Positions 36,712 through 45,787 of a stretch of DNA of 56,198 bases are shown piece by piece (the first letter of the stretch is position 1; every line of letters starts with the position of its first letter). The notes below the pieces were generated by a model. The model was not told where the DNA came from and made no database searches. It saw only the letters and a list, made by a program, of their open reading frames with translations. The position numbers and the translations under genes are program-made. This DNA comes from Eubacteriales bacterium. GTDB taxonomy: Bacteria > Bacillota > Clostridia > Lachnospirales > Lachnospiraceae. Location of the stretch: assembly GCA_030533235.1 (NCBI GenBank), contig JAUNJN010000011.1, positions 1-56,198 on the forward strand, read 5' to 3'.

Positions 36712-37209
36712 TTATTTTGATTTTTTCAAATTAATCTCTGTACCCGTAAGTTCACCATATTCTGCTGCTGTTGCATCCCAGGATGCCTTGCCGGTTGATG
36801 CATCATATACATAATAAATTGCATCAGCTGCAGTTCCTTCAGAATACATTACACCATATACGGTATATGCAGCATGATTGTCTGCGGTTGCTGTAGCTGT
36901 TGTACCGCCAACCTTGATCTTTGCAATTGTACACTTTGGAACATCTGCTGTTGTAAGACAAGAAGCGTCTGCTGATGCGGATGCGGCAATGTAAGACGGT
37001 GCCTTATCTTTTGCATAAGCACTGGACAAATCAGCCTGTGCCGCCGTAAGTACACTCTTTCCATTTAAAACAACCTGCTGTCCCTTTGCCTTGTCAATAT
37101 AGCCAAGTAAAGCAGGAACCAAAATAGCTGCTAAAATAGCAAGAATAACAATAACAACAATTAACTCAACCAATGTAAAACCTTTGTTTTCTTTCATCTT
37201 CTTTTTCAT
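36712..37209 (-). CDS. pilA: Type IV major pilin (prepilin), 165 aa
   Basis: This is the presumed main building block of the pilus. A short basic leader (MKKKMKENKG) precedes the cleavage site Gly10/Phe11 and the pilin helix FTLVELIVVIVILAILAAI with the conserved Glu at mature position 5. The rest is rich in Ala, Thr and Ser with two Cys (in SCLTTADVPKCTI) that could form a disulphide, and tandem tyrosine-containing strands near the end. GGAGG lies 8 nt before the ATG. It has its own promoter and terminator, so it can be expressed at higher levels than the machinery genes. Confidence 0.9.
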   Translation of the reverse strand: MKKKMKENKGFTLVELIVVIVILAILAAILVPALLGYIDKAKGQQVVLNGKSVLTAAQADLSSAYAKDKAPSYIAASASADASCLTTADVPKCTIAKIKVGGTTATATADNHAAYTVYGVMYSEGTAADAIYYVYDASTGKASWDATAAEYGELTGTEINLKKSK

Positions 37210-37248
37210 TGTTTTATCCTCCTTGTATCACGTTCATAAATATATAAA

Positions 37249-37277
37249 ATTATACCAAATATCTACATTTCTCGCAA
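37249..37277 (-). promoter_or_regulatory. Sigma-A type promoter of the major pilin gene
   Basis: TTGCGA (37272-37277), a 17-nt spacer and a perfect TATAAT (37249-37254) on the minus strand, between the pilT stop codon and the pilin start. Confidence 0.85.
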
Positions 37278-37296
37278 GTCCTTTTCATTAGCCAGA

Positions 37297-38349
37297 TTAG
37301 AAATATTGCTCCAATTCTGCTCTGTCGTTTGTATACTTTACAGCCATTTCTCTTGTGATCATACCGGAGCGCACAAGTCGAACGAGATCCATATTTAATG
37401 TATGCATACCAACCGATGCACCCTGTTGCATAAGAGATGCCAGCTGATGACATTTATTCTCACGAATCTGGTTACCGACTGCATCCGTTCCAAGTAGTAT
37501 TTCCGTTGCGGCAACTCTACCGGTTCCATGACTGTTTGGAATTAAACATTGGGTTATTACACCATTTAATACACTTGATAGCTGTGTACGAATCTGATTT
37601 TGAATTCCTGCAGGACATGCATCAATAATACGATCTATCGTCTGTGCTGCACTTGTTGTATGAAGTGTTGACATGACAAGATGTCCGGTTTCAGCTGCAG
37701 TAAGCGCAGCTGAAATTGTTTCATAATCTCGCATTTCTCCAACAAGTATTATATCCGGGTCTTCACGAAGTGCACTTCGAAGTGCGGATGCAAAATTGAT
37801 TACGTCACGTCCGACCTCACGCTGATGAATCAGTGCTGCTTTTTTGTCATACATATACTCAACCGGATCTTCGATCGTAATAATATGATCTTCTCTTGTC
37901 TCGTTAATATAGTCAATCATCGACGCAAGTGTGGTGGACTTGCCGGAACCGGTAGGTCCCGTCACGAGAATCAGTCCTCTTGGCATATCCGCAAGCTGTG
38001 TAAGAACTCTCGGCAGACCAAGCATCTCAAGAGACGGAATCGAAGAATTGAGCAGACGTATAGTGGCTGCCATTTTTCCGTCCTGCTTAAATACATTCAC
38101 ACGCTGACGATTGCCGTCCGGAGTTCGAATTGCAAAATCAGCATCAATGCCTTCCTCAAGCTTTTCTCTTTGCAAATCTGTCAAAAGTTCTGCAAGCATG
38201 GCAATTGTCTCTCCATCTGAAAACTGGTTTGGTGCCGGCCTTAATTTGCCATTAATTCGATACATCAGCGGCATTCCGACTGTAATGTGAATGTCTGAGC
38301 ACTGCATCCTGCGTGCTTCCATAATCACCTGATCAATAAACATATGCAT
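37297..38349 (-). CDS. pilT: Type IV pilus retraction ATPase PilT, 350 aa
   Basis: PilT is the hexameric cytoplasmic ATPase that disassembles pili and powers twitching. It has the N-terminal PAS-like domain (MQCSDIHITVGMPLMYRINGKL), Walker A GPTGSGKSTTLASM, the Asp box ITIEDPVEYMYDKK, Walker B PDIILVGEMRDYETI and the His box GHLVMSTLHTTSAAQTIDRII. Length matches PilT rather than PilB. It is the last gene of the main pil operon. Its presence shows that the pili can retract, unlike in competence pseudopilus systems. Confidence 0.96.
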   Translation of the reverse strand: MHMFIDQVIMEARRMQCSDIHITVGMPLMYRINGKLRPAPNQFSDGETIAMLAELLTDLQREKLEEGIDADFAIRTPDGNRQRVNVFKQDGKMAATIRLLNSSIPSLEMLGLPRVLTQLADMPRGLILVTGPTGSGKSTTLASMIDYINETREDHIITIEDPVEYMYDKKAALIHQREVGRDVINFASALRSALREDPDIILVGEMRDYETISAALTAAETGHLVMSTLHTTSAAQTIDRIIDACPAGIQNQIRTQLSSVLNGVITQCLIPNSHGTGRVAATEILLGTDAVGNQIRENKCHQLASLMQQGASVGMHTLNMDLVRLVRSGMITREMAVKYTNDRAELEQYF

Positions 38350-38355
38350 CCTCCT

Positions 38356-40041
38356 TTATTCGTAATAAGACACGCGTAGCAACTCATCCACGGTTGTTGT
38401 GCCATCCGCAACCAAATCAAGTGCACTCTTCTTTAATGTACTCATTTCCTGCTCAGAAATCGCATAATCCTTAATTTCCTCGACCGAAGAACCTCTCGTA
38501 ATCATTTCGCGCACTTTTCGGTCAATTGTAAGAATCTCATGAATCGAAATACGACCCTTATATCCGGTATTATTACATTGACGACATCCCTTGGCATGCT
38601 TTACCTGAGCAAATCTTACTCCCGCTATTGCCTCTTCTTCCTCTGTCATCGGACCCCATTCTCCGCAAAACGGGCAAACCTTACGTACAAGTCGCTGCGC
38701 AATAATTCCAACCAATGAGCTTGCAATCATATATGGTTCCACACCCATATCCACAAGTCGGACAACCGATGATGCAGCATCATTTGTATGCAAGGTAGAC
38801 AATACCAGATGTCCGGTAATCGCCGCACGCACAGAAATGCCGGCAGTCTCGGCATCACGCGTTTCTCCAACCATGATGATATCCGGATCCTGTCGAAGCA
38901 GTGCACGAAGTCCGATTTCAAACGTAAGTCCCGCTGTATTGTTTACCTGCATCTGATTTAGATTAGCAACATTTTTTTCAACCGGATCCTCAATGGTTGA
39001 TATATTAACACTACGTTTCGCCAAATCTTCAAGCAACATATATAATGTTGTGGATTTACCGGATCCGGTCGGCCCTGTTACATAAATGATTCCATTTGGT
39101 GATTGAAGCATTTTTTTCACAAGATTATAATTACGTTCCGTCATACCATATGTAGACAAATGATCTATATTTCCTGCGGATGCAAGCAAACGCAAAACTG
39201 CCTTTTCGCCAAACACGGTAGGAATTACCGACACACGCACATTCAAATTGACACCCTCAATATTAATTCGAAAATGTCCGTCCTGCGGAATTCGACGCTC
39301 CGCAATATCAAGATCTCCCAATATCTTAATTCGTGCGATCAGTGAATTATGAATATTTTTTTGCAATGTCATAAAATCTGTAATGACACCATCCATACGC
39401 ATACGTACACTTGTTTTTTTCTCAAATGGTTCAATATGAATATCCGAAACATTGGAATTGTATGCACGAACCAAAATACTGTTAAACAGGTTGATAATCG
39501 GTGTATCGTCATCGCCTTCTTCCACACTAATTTCGACAACATCATTAATCTCCGCCGTATTATCAGATGCTTTTTTTGCTGCCTGTCGTGCAGATACCTC
39601 AGAATAATAGTAATGAATGGAATTTTCCAACGGTACCTTTTCACACAAAGAAATGTGCAAATCCATACCTACAACCTGCCTGATGTCCTCAATTCCATAG
39701 AAATTCAAAGGATCGTCAACTACAATATAATATACATTATCCTCTATCCTATAGCCGATCATATTGTATTTTTCTGCAAGAATTTTTGGTATCATCTCAA
39801 CCGCGTTGATATCGACCGACAAATCCGAAATATTAACAACATCATATCCCAGACGATGTCCGAGCGCCTCAAGCACTTGTTTTTCTGTAATAAATCCGAG
39901 CGCAATCAAAGCACCACCAAGCCGGACCCCTTTATTTTCCTTCTGGTAGGCAACCGCCTGATTAATTTGTTCTTCATTGATATATCCAAGTTCCTGCAGA
40001 ACATCACCAATACGTATATTTTTATTGTTTCTCATTTCCAT
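38356..40041 (-). CDS. pilB: Type IV pilus assembly ATPase PilB, 561 aa
   Basis: This is the extension ATPase of the pilus. An N-terminal GspE-type domain (IGDVLQELGYINEEQINQAVAYQKEN, residues 8-140) is followed by the motor with GPTGSGKSTTLYMLLEDL, STIEDPVEKNVANLNQMQ, PDIIMVGETRDAETAGI and LSTLHTNDAASSVVRLVD. A four-cysteine zinc site (CPFCGEW and CRQCNNTGYKGR) near residues 470-505 is typical of PilB/GspE and absent in PilT. It starts 5 nt after the PilO-like gene. Confidence 0.96.
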   Translation of the reverse strand: MEMRNNKNIRIGDVLQELGYINEEQINQAVAYQKENKGVRLGGALIALGFITEKQVLEALGHRLGYDVVNISDLSVDINAVEMIPKILAEKYNMIGYRIEDNVYYIVVDDPLNFYGIEDIRQVVGMDLHISLCEKVPLENSIHYYYSEVSARQAAKKASDNTAEINDVVEISVEEGDDDTPIINLFNSILVRAYNSNVSDIHIEPFEKKTSVRMRMDGVITDFMTLQKNIHNSLIARIKILGDLDIAERRIPQDGHFRINIEGVNLNVRVSVIPTVFGEKAVLRLLASAGNIDHLSTYGMTERNYNLVKKMLQSPNGIIYVTGPTGSGKSTTLYMLLEDLAKRSVNISTIEDPVEKNVANLNQMQVNNTAGLTFEIGLRALLRQDPDIIMVGETRDAETAGISVRAAITGHLVLSTLHTNDAASSVVRLVDMGVEPYMIASSLVGIIAQRLVRKVCPFCGEWGPMTEEEEAIAGVRFAQVKHAKGCRQCNNTGYKGRISIHEILTIDRKVREMITRGSSVEEIKDYAISEQEMSTLKKSALDLVADGTTTVDELLRVSYYE

Positions 40042-40046
40042 AGGCC

Positions 40047-40784
40047 TTATTCCTCATACATATAGATTTCAAGTGACAAATTTAACACTTTAGATGTTAC
40101 AATTGTATATTCTTCATTCGACGCATCAATTTCAACATTGCGATCATCTGACCACCGGAAATTGCATATACGAATCTGGCTATTATCAGATAAATCGTTA
40201 ATAAGCTGTTTTAAATCCGCCTCATTACCGCCGAGACGAAGCGTAATGGTTGCTGAATATATCCCCGTATTACCTGTCGATTCTTCCAAAAACAAAGAGC
40301 CGGACAGTCCGCTTCCTGTCGATTCTTCTCCTTCGGATTCAGTATCCTCCATATCGATAAATGCCCCGGATGTCTCCTCATTTATTACCTCCTCCAAGGC
40401 TTTGTATGAATACTGGTACGGTTCTAACGAAGCTTCATCATTTGGCGAATCGATTGTAAGATCATATGCCTGTAATGAATAATTAAGCGCCATAGCCGTG
40501 AAATACTTATCAATTTCATCATTGGTCATTCTCGGAAAATATTTTTCCCGCGCTTTTGATATATCCTCCTCCATCTTTGTATGTTCAGCTTCAAGCATTG
40601 GCAGCATGCCAATTTTCATCTCATTTAATTCCTGATCATCCTTTTGCGCAACAATCTCATTTGATATCTTCTTCATATCCTTTAATACAGGATAAATTCC
40701 CCAATACCCGATACATACAACAATTACAAAGATAGAAAGCATGACAAGTAATTTTTTGTCCTTTTCGGTCATTTCCATTTTCAT
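40047..40784 (-). CDS. pilO: PilO-like pilus alignment protein, 245 aa
   Basis: This is a single-pass membrane protein with the layout of PilO: short cytoplasmic start, helix at about 12-33 (LLVMLSIFVIVVCIGYWGIYPV), coiled-coil segment at 34-85, and a soluble domain. An acidic, Gly/Ser-rich insert (EDTESEGEESTGSGLSGS) interrupts the soluble domain. It would pair with the PilN-like part of the upstream fusion to link PilC/PilB with the wall-spanning part. The ATG at 40784 has AGGAGG 7 nt upstream. The call rests on topology and gene order more than on sequence identity. Confidence 0.72.
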   Translation of the reverse strand: MKMEMTEKDKKLLVMLSIFVIVVCIGYWGIYPVLKDMKKISNEIVAQKDDQELNEMKIGMLPMLEAEHTKMEEDISKAREKYFPRMTNDEIDKYFTAMALNYSLQAYDLTIDSPNDEASLEPYQYSYKALEEVINEETSGAFIDMEDTESEGEESTGSGLSGSLFLEESTGNTGIYSATITLRLGGNEADLKQLINDLSDNSQIRICNFRWSDDRNVEIDASNEEYTIVTSKVLNLSLEIYMYEE

Positions 40785-40795
40785 CTGCAATCCTC

Positions 40796-42250
40796 CTATC
40801 TGCCAGCCGATTCCGCAAGCGTACATATCACATGAATATCCCACATATTTTCATTTTCAATAAAAGAATAACCGGTATAATCTACATTGCTGAAAATATC
40901 CTCCATGCATAAGGATTTAATAAATAAATTAATATTATCTACCGTATCCGACTTTACAACCATAGATATCACACCAATATCCGCATCAAATGATTCATAC
41001 GTAACCTCTGCATATAATGCCGCACACTTATCTATCACTTTCGTTACATTATCATTACATACCGGATATGTATAAATATTATCTTCAATATCATTGATTG
41101 CATTATACTGACTTTGCAAATATGTATTCTGCTCTATCAAAACATTGTATCTTGCAACCTGCATCTGAATAACCGGATCTTCATTATATTCCTTTATCTC
41201 ATTCAATGATTTCCTTTTCATATTACGTGCGGTCAGACTGACGGCAAGAAGCATCAACATAACAGCCAATGTTGACAAAATAAGTATCGGATACTTTCCT
41301 ATCCCTTTCTTAGTTGCACTGCGGCTGACGCTTTGCCAATAACGCAAAAGCAAATTCTGAGATTTTCCGTTTCCTTCTATCACAAGACCGCTTGTAGCAT
41401 GCAAATGATATTGAATGTCAATATTCGGTGCACATATGGAAGAAGCGTCAAACAACACAATCGATGTTTGAATGCCTTGCTGTATTATCGCACTTTGATA
41501 CATGGAAAGCTTGTATGGTTCGATACCGGCCAGCACAACCGCCTCCAATGGAAAGTCAATCTGATGTGCCTGCATAAATTGTCTCACATTACTAACTGAG
41601 CGTGCGATATCAAACGCATAATCCTCCGTTCCCTGTTCATGGAAGCATCTTGCACTATTAAAATAATAAAAAGTTCCATCTACCCAGAGCAACGTTGTAA
41701 TTGTCATTTTTTCAGCAATCTGAAGTACAAACGTTTTGTATGTTTTTCCGATTGTCATTTCGGTCAGACGAATCAGGCTGCTTTCTCCTGAATAAATCGC
41801 CTTGATTTTTACTCCGATCTGGGCAAAAATATCCACATATTCTTTGATAAAATCAGGATAGATACCGTCAACATAAAGCTTGCGCAGCTTTCCGTTCATT
41901 CCGATATTTTTGTATCCATAGATAAATGTCTCATCTCGTCGAAGCTCAGAAAACTCCCGATCCACAAATTCAAGCGTTTTCTTTTCATTCATCACAGGTA
42001 TCTCAATGTTTTTTCCAAGAAACTTGGTACTGTTAATCACAATCGTTACATCTTTACGTTCCAGATGGTTTTGAAACCAGAAATCTTTCATAAAGCTGAT
42101 AAACGACTCCTGATCCATAACCATTCCGTTAATTATACTTCCTTCCGGTGCTTCTCCGAAATATGTATCCGTAACCGATATTTTATTTTGTCCCGGCTTA
42201 CCGACAACTACACGTATCTGCTGATTGGCTAAATATAATACTGTACTCAC
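40796..42250 (-). CDS. PilM-PilN fusion-like pilus protein, 484 aa
   Basis: The N-terminal ~310 residues have the pattern of the actin-like PilM (STVLYLANQQIRVVVGK, then SINGMV-type and YGYKNIG segments), the cytoplasmic platform protein. A membrane helix follows at about 315-337 (YPILILSTLAVMLMLLAVSL), then a coiled-coil stretch and a small alpha/beta domain like PilN. In most species these are two genes; PilM binds the N-terminus of PilN, so a fusion is plausible. I start at the GTG at 42250, with GGGGGG 7 nt upstream; the longer reading would overlap pilC. Sequence likeness to PilM is weak, so the family call is from order and layout. Confidence 0.68.
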   Translation of the reverse strand: MSTVLYLANQQIRVVVGKPGQNKISVTDTYFGEAPEGSIINGMVMDQESFISFMKDFWFQNHLERKDVTIVINSTKFLGKNIEIPVMNEKKTLEFVDREFSELRRDETFIYGYKNIGMNGKLRKLYVDGIYPDFIKEYVDIFAQIGVKIKAIYSGESSLIRLTEMTIGKTYKTFVLQIAEKMTITTLLWVDGTFYYFNSARCFHEQGTEDYAFDIARSVSNVRQFMQAHQIDFPLEAVVLAGIEPYKLSMYQSAIIQQGIQTSIVLFDASSICAPNIDIQYHLHATSGLVIEGNGKSQNLLLRYWQSVSRSATKKGIGKYPILILSTLAVMLMLLAVSLTARNMKRKSLNEIKEYNEDPVIQMQVARYNVLIEQNTYLQSQYNAINDIEDNIYTYPVCNDNVTKVIDKCAALYAEVTYESFDADIGVISMVVKSDTVDNINLFIKSLCMEDIFSNVDYTGYSFIENENMWDIHVICTLAESAGR

Positions 42251-42266
42251 GTTTGTTCCCCCCTCG

Positions 42267-43469
42267 CTATTGATATGAAGTTGACATTGACTGATACGAA
42301 CCATAAATCGGCTGAATTACCGAGATAATTATAAATCCGACAATCACAGCCATCACAACAATCATTGCAGGTTCCAGATAAGAAACCAATTTATTTAATG
42401 CCATTTCAGAATCATATTCCATCTGATTTGCTATCGATACAAGCATGGAGTCAAGTGCTCCCGTCTCTTCACCGACCATAACAGAGGAAGAAAGCTTCTT
42501 TGTAAATCCGTCCACGCGATCAAGCGAAACACTTAACATTTCACCGGCTCTGACTTCAGCAATCACTTGTTCAAACTGTTTTTCGATATATCTGTTTCCG
42601 ATTGTATTTTTTGCAATCTGTAAACAATTAATGATTGAAATTCCTGCTGAATACAAGCTTGACATCGTTCTGGCAAACCGTGCAGTATAAATGACCTTAC
42701 GAAGCTTACCAATCACGGGCAGTTTTAATTCAAGCTTGTCTTTTCCATATCGAACAGACGGTATTGAAAAAAGAAGTTTAAATACAACATACGCTATAAT
42801 GGCAAACAAAATAATCAAATACCATTTCTTTTTTACAAAATTACTTATATTAAGTAACGCAGTTGTTGATTTCGGCAATGTATCCATCTGCGAAAACAGA
42901 CTTTGAAATTGTGGAATCACATAACCCATTATTATTGCAACAACAACGACAATCAAAACACATAAAATCTTCGGGTATGTCATGGAGCTTTTTATTTTTT
43001 GTGTCAGCTTATATTCTTTATTGTAATATTCTGCCATTTGTAATGCAATCTGATCCATATTACCACTCGACTCTGCACTTTTTATCATATTGATAAACAA
43101 AGGCGGAAACGCGTCTCCCTGTGCGGATATAGCATCGGAAAAGGCCATCCCCGAACGCACGAGCTTTAATATTGCGGCATATATTTCTCTTTCCTTCGGC
43201 TTAATTGATTCATCCTCCGAGATAATTCGCAGAGCCTTTACCAAAGTGACTCCTGCTCCAAGCAACTCACCGACATTTCTTGAAAATTCTGATATCATGT
43301 TGGATTTCAGTCGCTTGGAATTTTGCTTCTCTTCTTTTGCTTTCGCGGATATAAGAAATAGATTATTTGCTTTAATTTTTTCGTGTAAATCCATCTCATC
43401 CTGTGCAGAAATTGTATCAATCACAGTTTTTCCGTTTACATCCTTCGCCTTATAACGATAATTAATCAC
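42267..43469 (-). CDS. pilC: Type IV pilus platform protein PilC (GspF family), 400 aa
   Basis: PilC is the inner membrane platform turned by PilB and PilT. It has the two GspF repeats, seen as LLGAGVTLVKALRIISED and LYSAGISIINCLQIAKNT, and three membrane helices near 165-190, 215-235 and 370-395. The N-terminus INYRYKAKDVNGKTV is typical. It starts with GTG, with AAGGAGG 7 nt upstream. It sits between pilD and the PilM-PilN gene. Confidence 0.95.
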   Translation of the reverse strand: MINYRYKAKDVNGKTVIDTISAQDEMDLHEKIKANNLFLISAKAKEEKQNSKRLKSNMISEFSRNVGELLGAGVTLVKALRIISEDESIKPKEREIYAAILKLVRSGMAFSDAISAQGDAFPPLFINMIKSAESSGNMDQIALQMAEYYNKEYKLTQKIKSSMTYPKILCVLIVVVVAIIMGYVIPQFQSLFSQMDTLPKSTTALLNISNFVKKKWYLIILFAIIAYVVFKLLFSIPSVRYGKDKLELKLPVIGKLRKVIYTARFARTMSSLYSAGISIINCLQIAKNTIGNRYIEKQFEQVIAEVRAGEMLSVSLDRVDGFTKKLSSSVMVGEETGALDSMLVSIANQMEYDSEMALNKLVSYLEPAMIVVMAVIVGFIIISVIQPIYGSYQSMSTSYQ

Positions 43470-43493
43470 GGCTTTTCCTCCTTTGCAACATAA

Positions 43494-44276
43494 TTAATGT
43501 ATACGAATGCTATGAATATAATCAATGTAACGTTGCACAAGCTGTGCACCAAAATTCATTATGAGAGCAATATAGATTCCTGCACTTAAAAACGGACCGA
43601 ATGCAAATTGATCCTTACGTCCTTTTTTCTTTGTCACAAGACATATTACTGCGTAAATACTTCCCGAAACAATTCCAATCAAGCAAGCGGCAACATTCCC
43701 CTTCCATCCGAGCAAAAAACCGGATGCAAACATTAATTTGACATCTCCGCCTCCAAAACCGTTAAACAGAGCCAATATCAGCATTGGTACACTAACAACA
43801 AACAAACCAATAATACGCTCTTTCAATCCGGGACCATCCAATATGAAATATGAAACAATACCTAAACATAACAATGCATAATTAAACTGAGGCGGGATTT
43901 CCTGTGTATCAATATCAATAAATGTAATAAGTGCCAAATCGCATGCAACAATAAATACAAAAAGCGACTCTATACTGACTCCATAGAAAAAAACATCCAG
44001 ACAGGCAATTGTACCTCCTAACAATTCGACCAAAAGCGGACGAATCTGCATTTTTTTTCCACAATATCTGCATCGATTTTGGAAAAGCATTCGGGAAATA
44101 ATAGGAAATACATCCACCCACTTCTGCTCATGTCCACAAAATTTGCAATTGGATCTGCGCGTAAAAATTTTCTGTTTATTCGGTAAGCGTTCAATCACAT
44201 AATTCAAATATGAAAACACTACAATTCCCATCAAAAATACAATCAAATATATCATTACGTTTAAAAAAATCACCAT
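43494..44276 (-). CDS. pilD: Prepilin peptidase PilD (A24 family), 260 aa
   Basis: This membrane aspartic protease cuts prepilins after the Gly of the type III signal and methylates the new N-terminus. It has the four-Cys zinc loop (CKFCGHEQ and CRYCGKKM) and both catalytic Asp blocks, FIDIDTQEIPP and GFGGGDVKLMFASG. The zinc loop indicates the bifunctional form. About eight membrane helices are visible. GGAGAG precedes the ATG. It serves the major pilin and the four prepilins of this locus. Confidence 0.96.
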   Translation of the reverse strand: MVIFLNVMIYLIVFLMGIVVFSYLNYVIERLPNKQKIFTRRSNCKFCGHEQKWVDVFPIISRMLFQNRCRYCGKKMQIRPLLVELLGGTIACLDVFFYGVSIESLFVFIVACDLALITFIDIDTQEIPPQFNYALLCLGIVSYFILDGPGLKERIIGLFVVSVPMLILALFNGFGGGDVKLMFASGFLLGWKGNVAACLIGIVSGSIYAVICLVTKKKGRKDQFAFGPFLSAGIYIALIMNFGAQLVQRYIDYIHSIRIH

Positions 44277-44278
44277 TA

Positions 44279-44719
44279 TTACTCTCCGTTATATGTTTTT
44301 ATGTGTAAAATATAGTTTATTTTGTATGAATCACCGGTTTGAGCATTGTATTCATAAATTACCTGAAATCCATTTCTTTCATATATAAATCCTAATATTT
44401 TGCGTGATTTTTTGTCATATGAAGTTAATGTGATATAGCAATCATCCATTTCAAGATACTCACAAATATCCTGCTGTATGCCTTCCCTCATGCCATCCTT
44501 ACGAGTACTGTCAAAAATAGTATTGTTATCCGCATATGCATAGATATCATACATTTCAAGTGCGAGTTTTACATTCTTTGCTTCTCGAAAAGCAAATCTT
44601 AATTCTGTTTTGAATCTTGCATACATCATTACAGGAACACTCAGTAACAAAACAAATACAACAAGAAGAAAGATTTTAAATTTGTTAGATTTGAAAAAGC
44701 TTTGCAATGCACTTCTCAT
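44279..44719 (-). CDS. Membrane protein of unknown function in the pil operon, 146 aa
   Basis: A basic start (MRSALQSFFKSNKFK) is followed by one membrane helix at 16-35 and a soluble part of about 110 residues. It has no type III pilin signal, so it should not be a pilin. The soluble part has two pairs of short strands (DDCYITLTSYDKKSRKILGF, FQVIYEYNAQTGDSYKI) suggesting a small alpha/beta domain. The ATG at 44719 has AGGAGAGGG 4 nt upstream; an ATG 21 nt earlier overlaps the previous gene. Placed between the minor pilins and pilD, it could be an accessory to minor-pilin assembly. I recognise no family. Confidence 0.7.
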   Translation of the reverse strand: MRSALQSFFKSNKFKIFLLVVFVLLLSVPVMMYARFKTELRFAFREAKNVKLALEMYDIYAYADNNTIFDSTRKDGMREGIQQDICEYLEMDDCYITLTSYDKKSRKILGFIYERNGFQVIYEYNAQTGDSYKINYILHIKTYNGE

Positions 44720-44732
44720 AATACCCTCTCCT

Positions 44733-45380
44733 CTATTCATTGTTAACTGTGATTTTATTCATGTCAGCATCCGAAAAATTATAGCATTCAATATATTCAA
44801 CATTTGTGTATGTTCCGTATTTCTCACTCGATAATGTACAAGTCATTTTAATTATATTTGGATTGTAATCTCCCAAAACCTGTTCAAACTTTAATTTCTC
44901 TATGCGATATCCCATATAAGCTTTTGTATCAAACATCCAGTCTTCTGCCGGTATTTCATGACCATCCGTTGCATCATTCACAGCATAATAGTGCATCATA
45001 AAATATCCGTCTCTTGCTTCAATATATACTTGTGTGCCGGTATGATTATAAAATTCTATTCGTCCGTTCTCATTTCCTGCCGAATCCTTACCGATTATTA
45101 CCGCATACATAAGAACATCCTCTGTTCCATTGGAATTCTTACGGATTAGATTTGTTGTCATTGCCCCTTCGATCTCACCCTTGATTTTCGTTGCAATAAT
45201 ATCCGAAACCTGTATCGTGTTTGTAATGCTCTTTGCACTATAATATACACTTATTACATTTGAAATAACCTTTGTTGCCGCAACCATAAACAAGCTGATT
45301 AATGTAAATGTTGTAATCAACTCAACAAGCGTTGTGCCCCGGTTTTTTATTCTGTTTTCGCTTGCTTTTGTATGTTTCAT
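44733..45380 (-). CDS. Minor prepilin, PilW/GspJ-like, 215 aa
   Basis: A type III signal is clear: cleavage after Gly15 (KNRG/TTLVELITTFTLI) with the conserved Glu at mature position 5 and a hydrophobic helix of about 22 residues. The soluble part has a disordered loop and several beta-strands. Size and position third in the minor-pilin row resemble GspJ or PilW, which sit in the initiating tip complex. GAGG lies 8 nt before the ATG and only 2 nt separate it from the preceding gene. Confidence 0.85.
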   Translation of the reverse strand: MKHTKASENRIKNRGTTLVELITTFTLISLFMVAATKVISNVISVYYSAKSITNTIQVSDIIATKIKGEIEGAMTTNLIRKNSNGTEDVLMYAVIIGKDSAGNENGRIEFYNHTGTQVYIEARDGYFMMHYYAVNDATDGHEIPAEDWMFDTKAYMGYRIEKLKFEQVLGDYNPNIIKMTCTLSSEKYGTYTNVEYIECYNFSDADMNKITVNNE

Positions 45381-45382
45381 AA

Positions 45383-45778
45383 TTATTCCTCATATCGAAA
45401 ACGTATTTGGTGTAAATCTGCATCCACGCACTCATAATAATCAATCACAGCATGTTTCATCATTAGATTCGTCGCTTTAATATTGCGGTCAGCATCTTCC
45501 TTCACACAAAGCTTAATTGATACTCCATCAATCTTTGTAAATCCCTCTTTCTGGTTTGTATTGTCTGTAGCAAGAACTTTTTTTGTGTACATTTGCTCAT
45601 TCAATATGTGTATTTCATTATCTAAATCCTTGCTTTTTTTTACCATCTCATTTGACATTCCTACAATATGAACCATACATTCGACAATTACCAAAACAAG
45701 TATTGTAAAGCCTACCAATACCTCAACCATTGTAGACCCTTGATTTTTACTTTTTTGTTTCGTGTAAATTAAATTCAT
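45383..45778 (-). CDS. Minor prepilin, PilV/GspI-like, 131 aa
   Basis: The type III signal has cleavage after Gly14 (KNQG/STMVEVLVGFTILVL) and Glu at mature position 5, with a hydrophobic helix to about residue 36. At about 117 mature residues it is the smallest of the prepilins, as GspI/PilV usually is. AAGGTG lies 6 nt before the ATG. Confidence 0.85.
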   Translation of the reverse strand: MNLIYTKQKSKNQGSTMVEVLVGFTILVLVIVECMVHIVGMSNEMVKKSKDLDNEIHILNEQMYTKKVLATDNTNQKEGFTKIDGVSIKLCVKEDADRNIKATNLMMKHAVIDYYECVDADLHQIRFRYEE

Positions 45779-45787
45779 AGAATCACC

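Noticed and set aside
39349-40065. A 238-residue open frame on the plus strand opposite pilB
   Set aside because: It lies fully opposite a clear PilB coding sequence, has an odd composition rich in Asn, Ile and Cys, and has no ribosome binding site. It is a shadow of the real gene.
42251-42304. A longer N-terminus for the PilM-PilN-like protein starting at 42304
   Set aside because: It overlaps pilC by 38 nt and encodes an unlikely leader; the GTG at 42250 has an excellent ribosome binding site.
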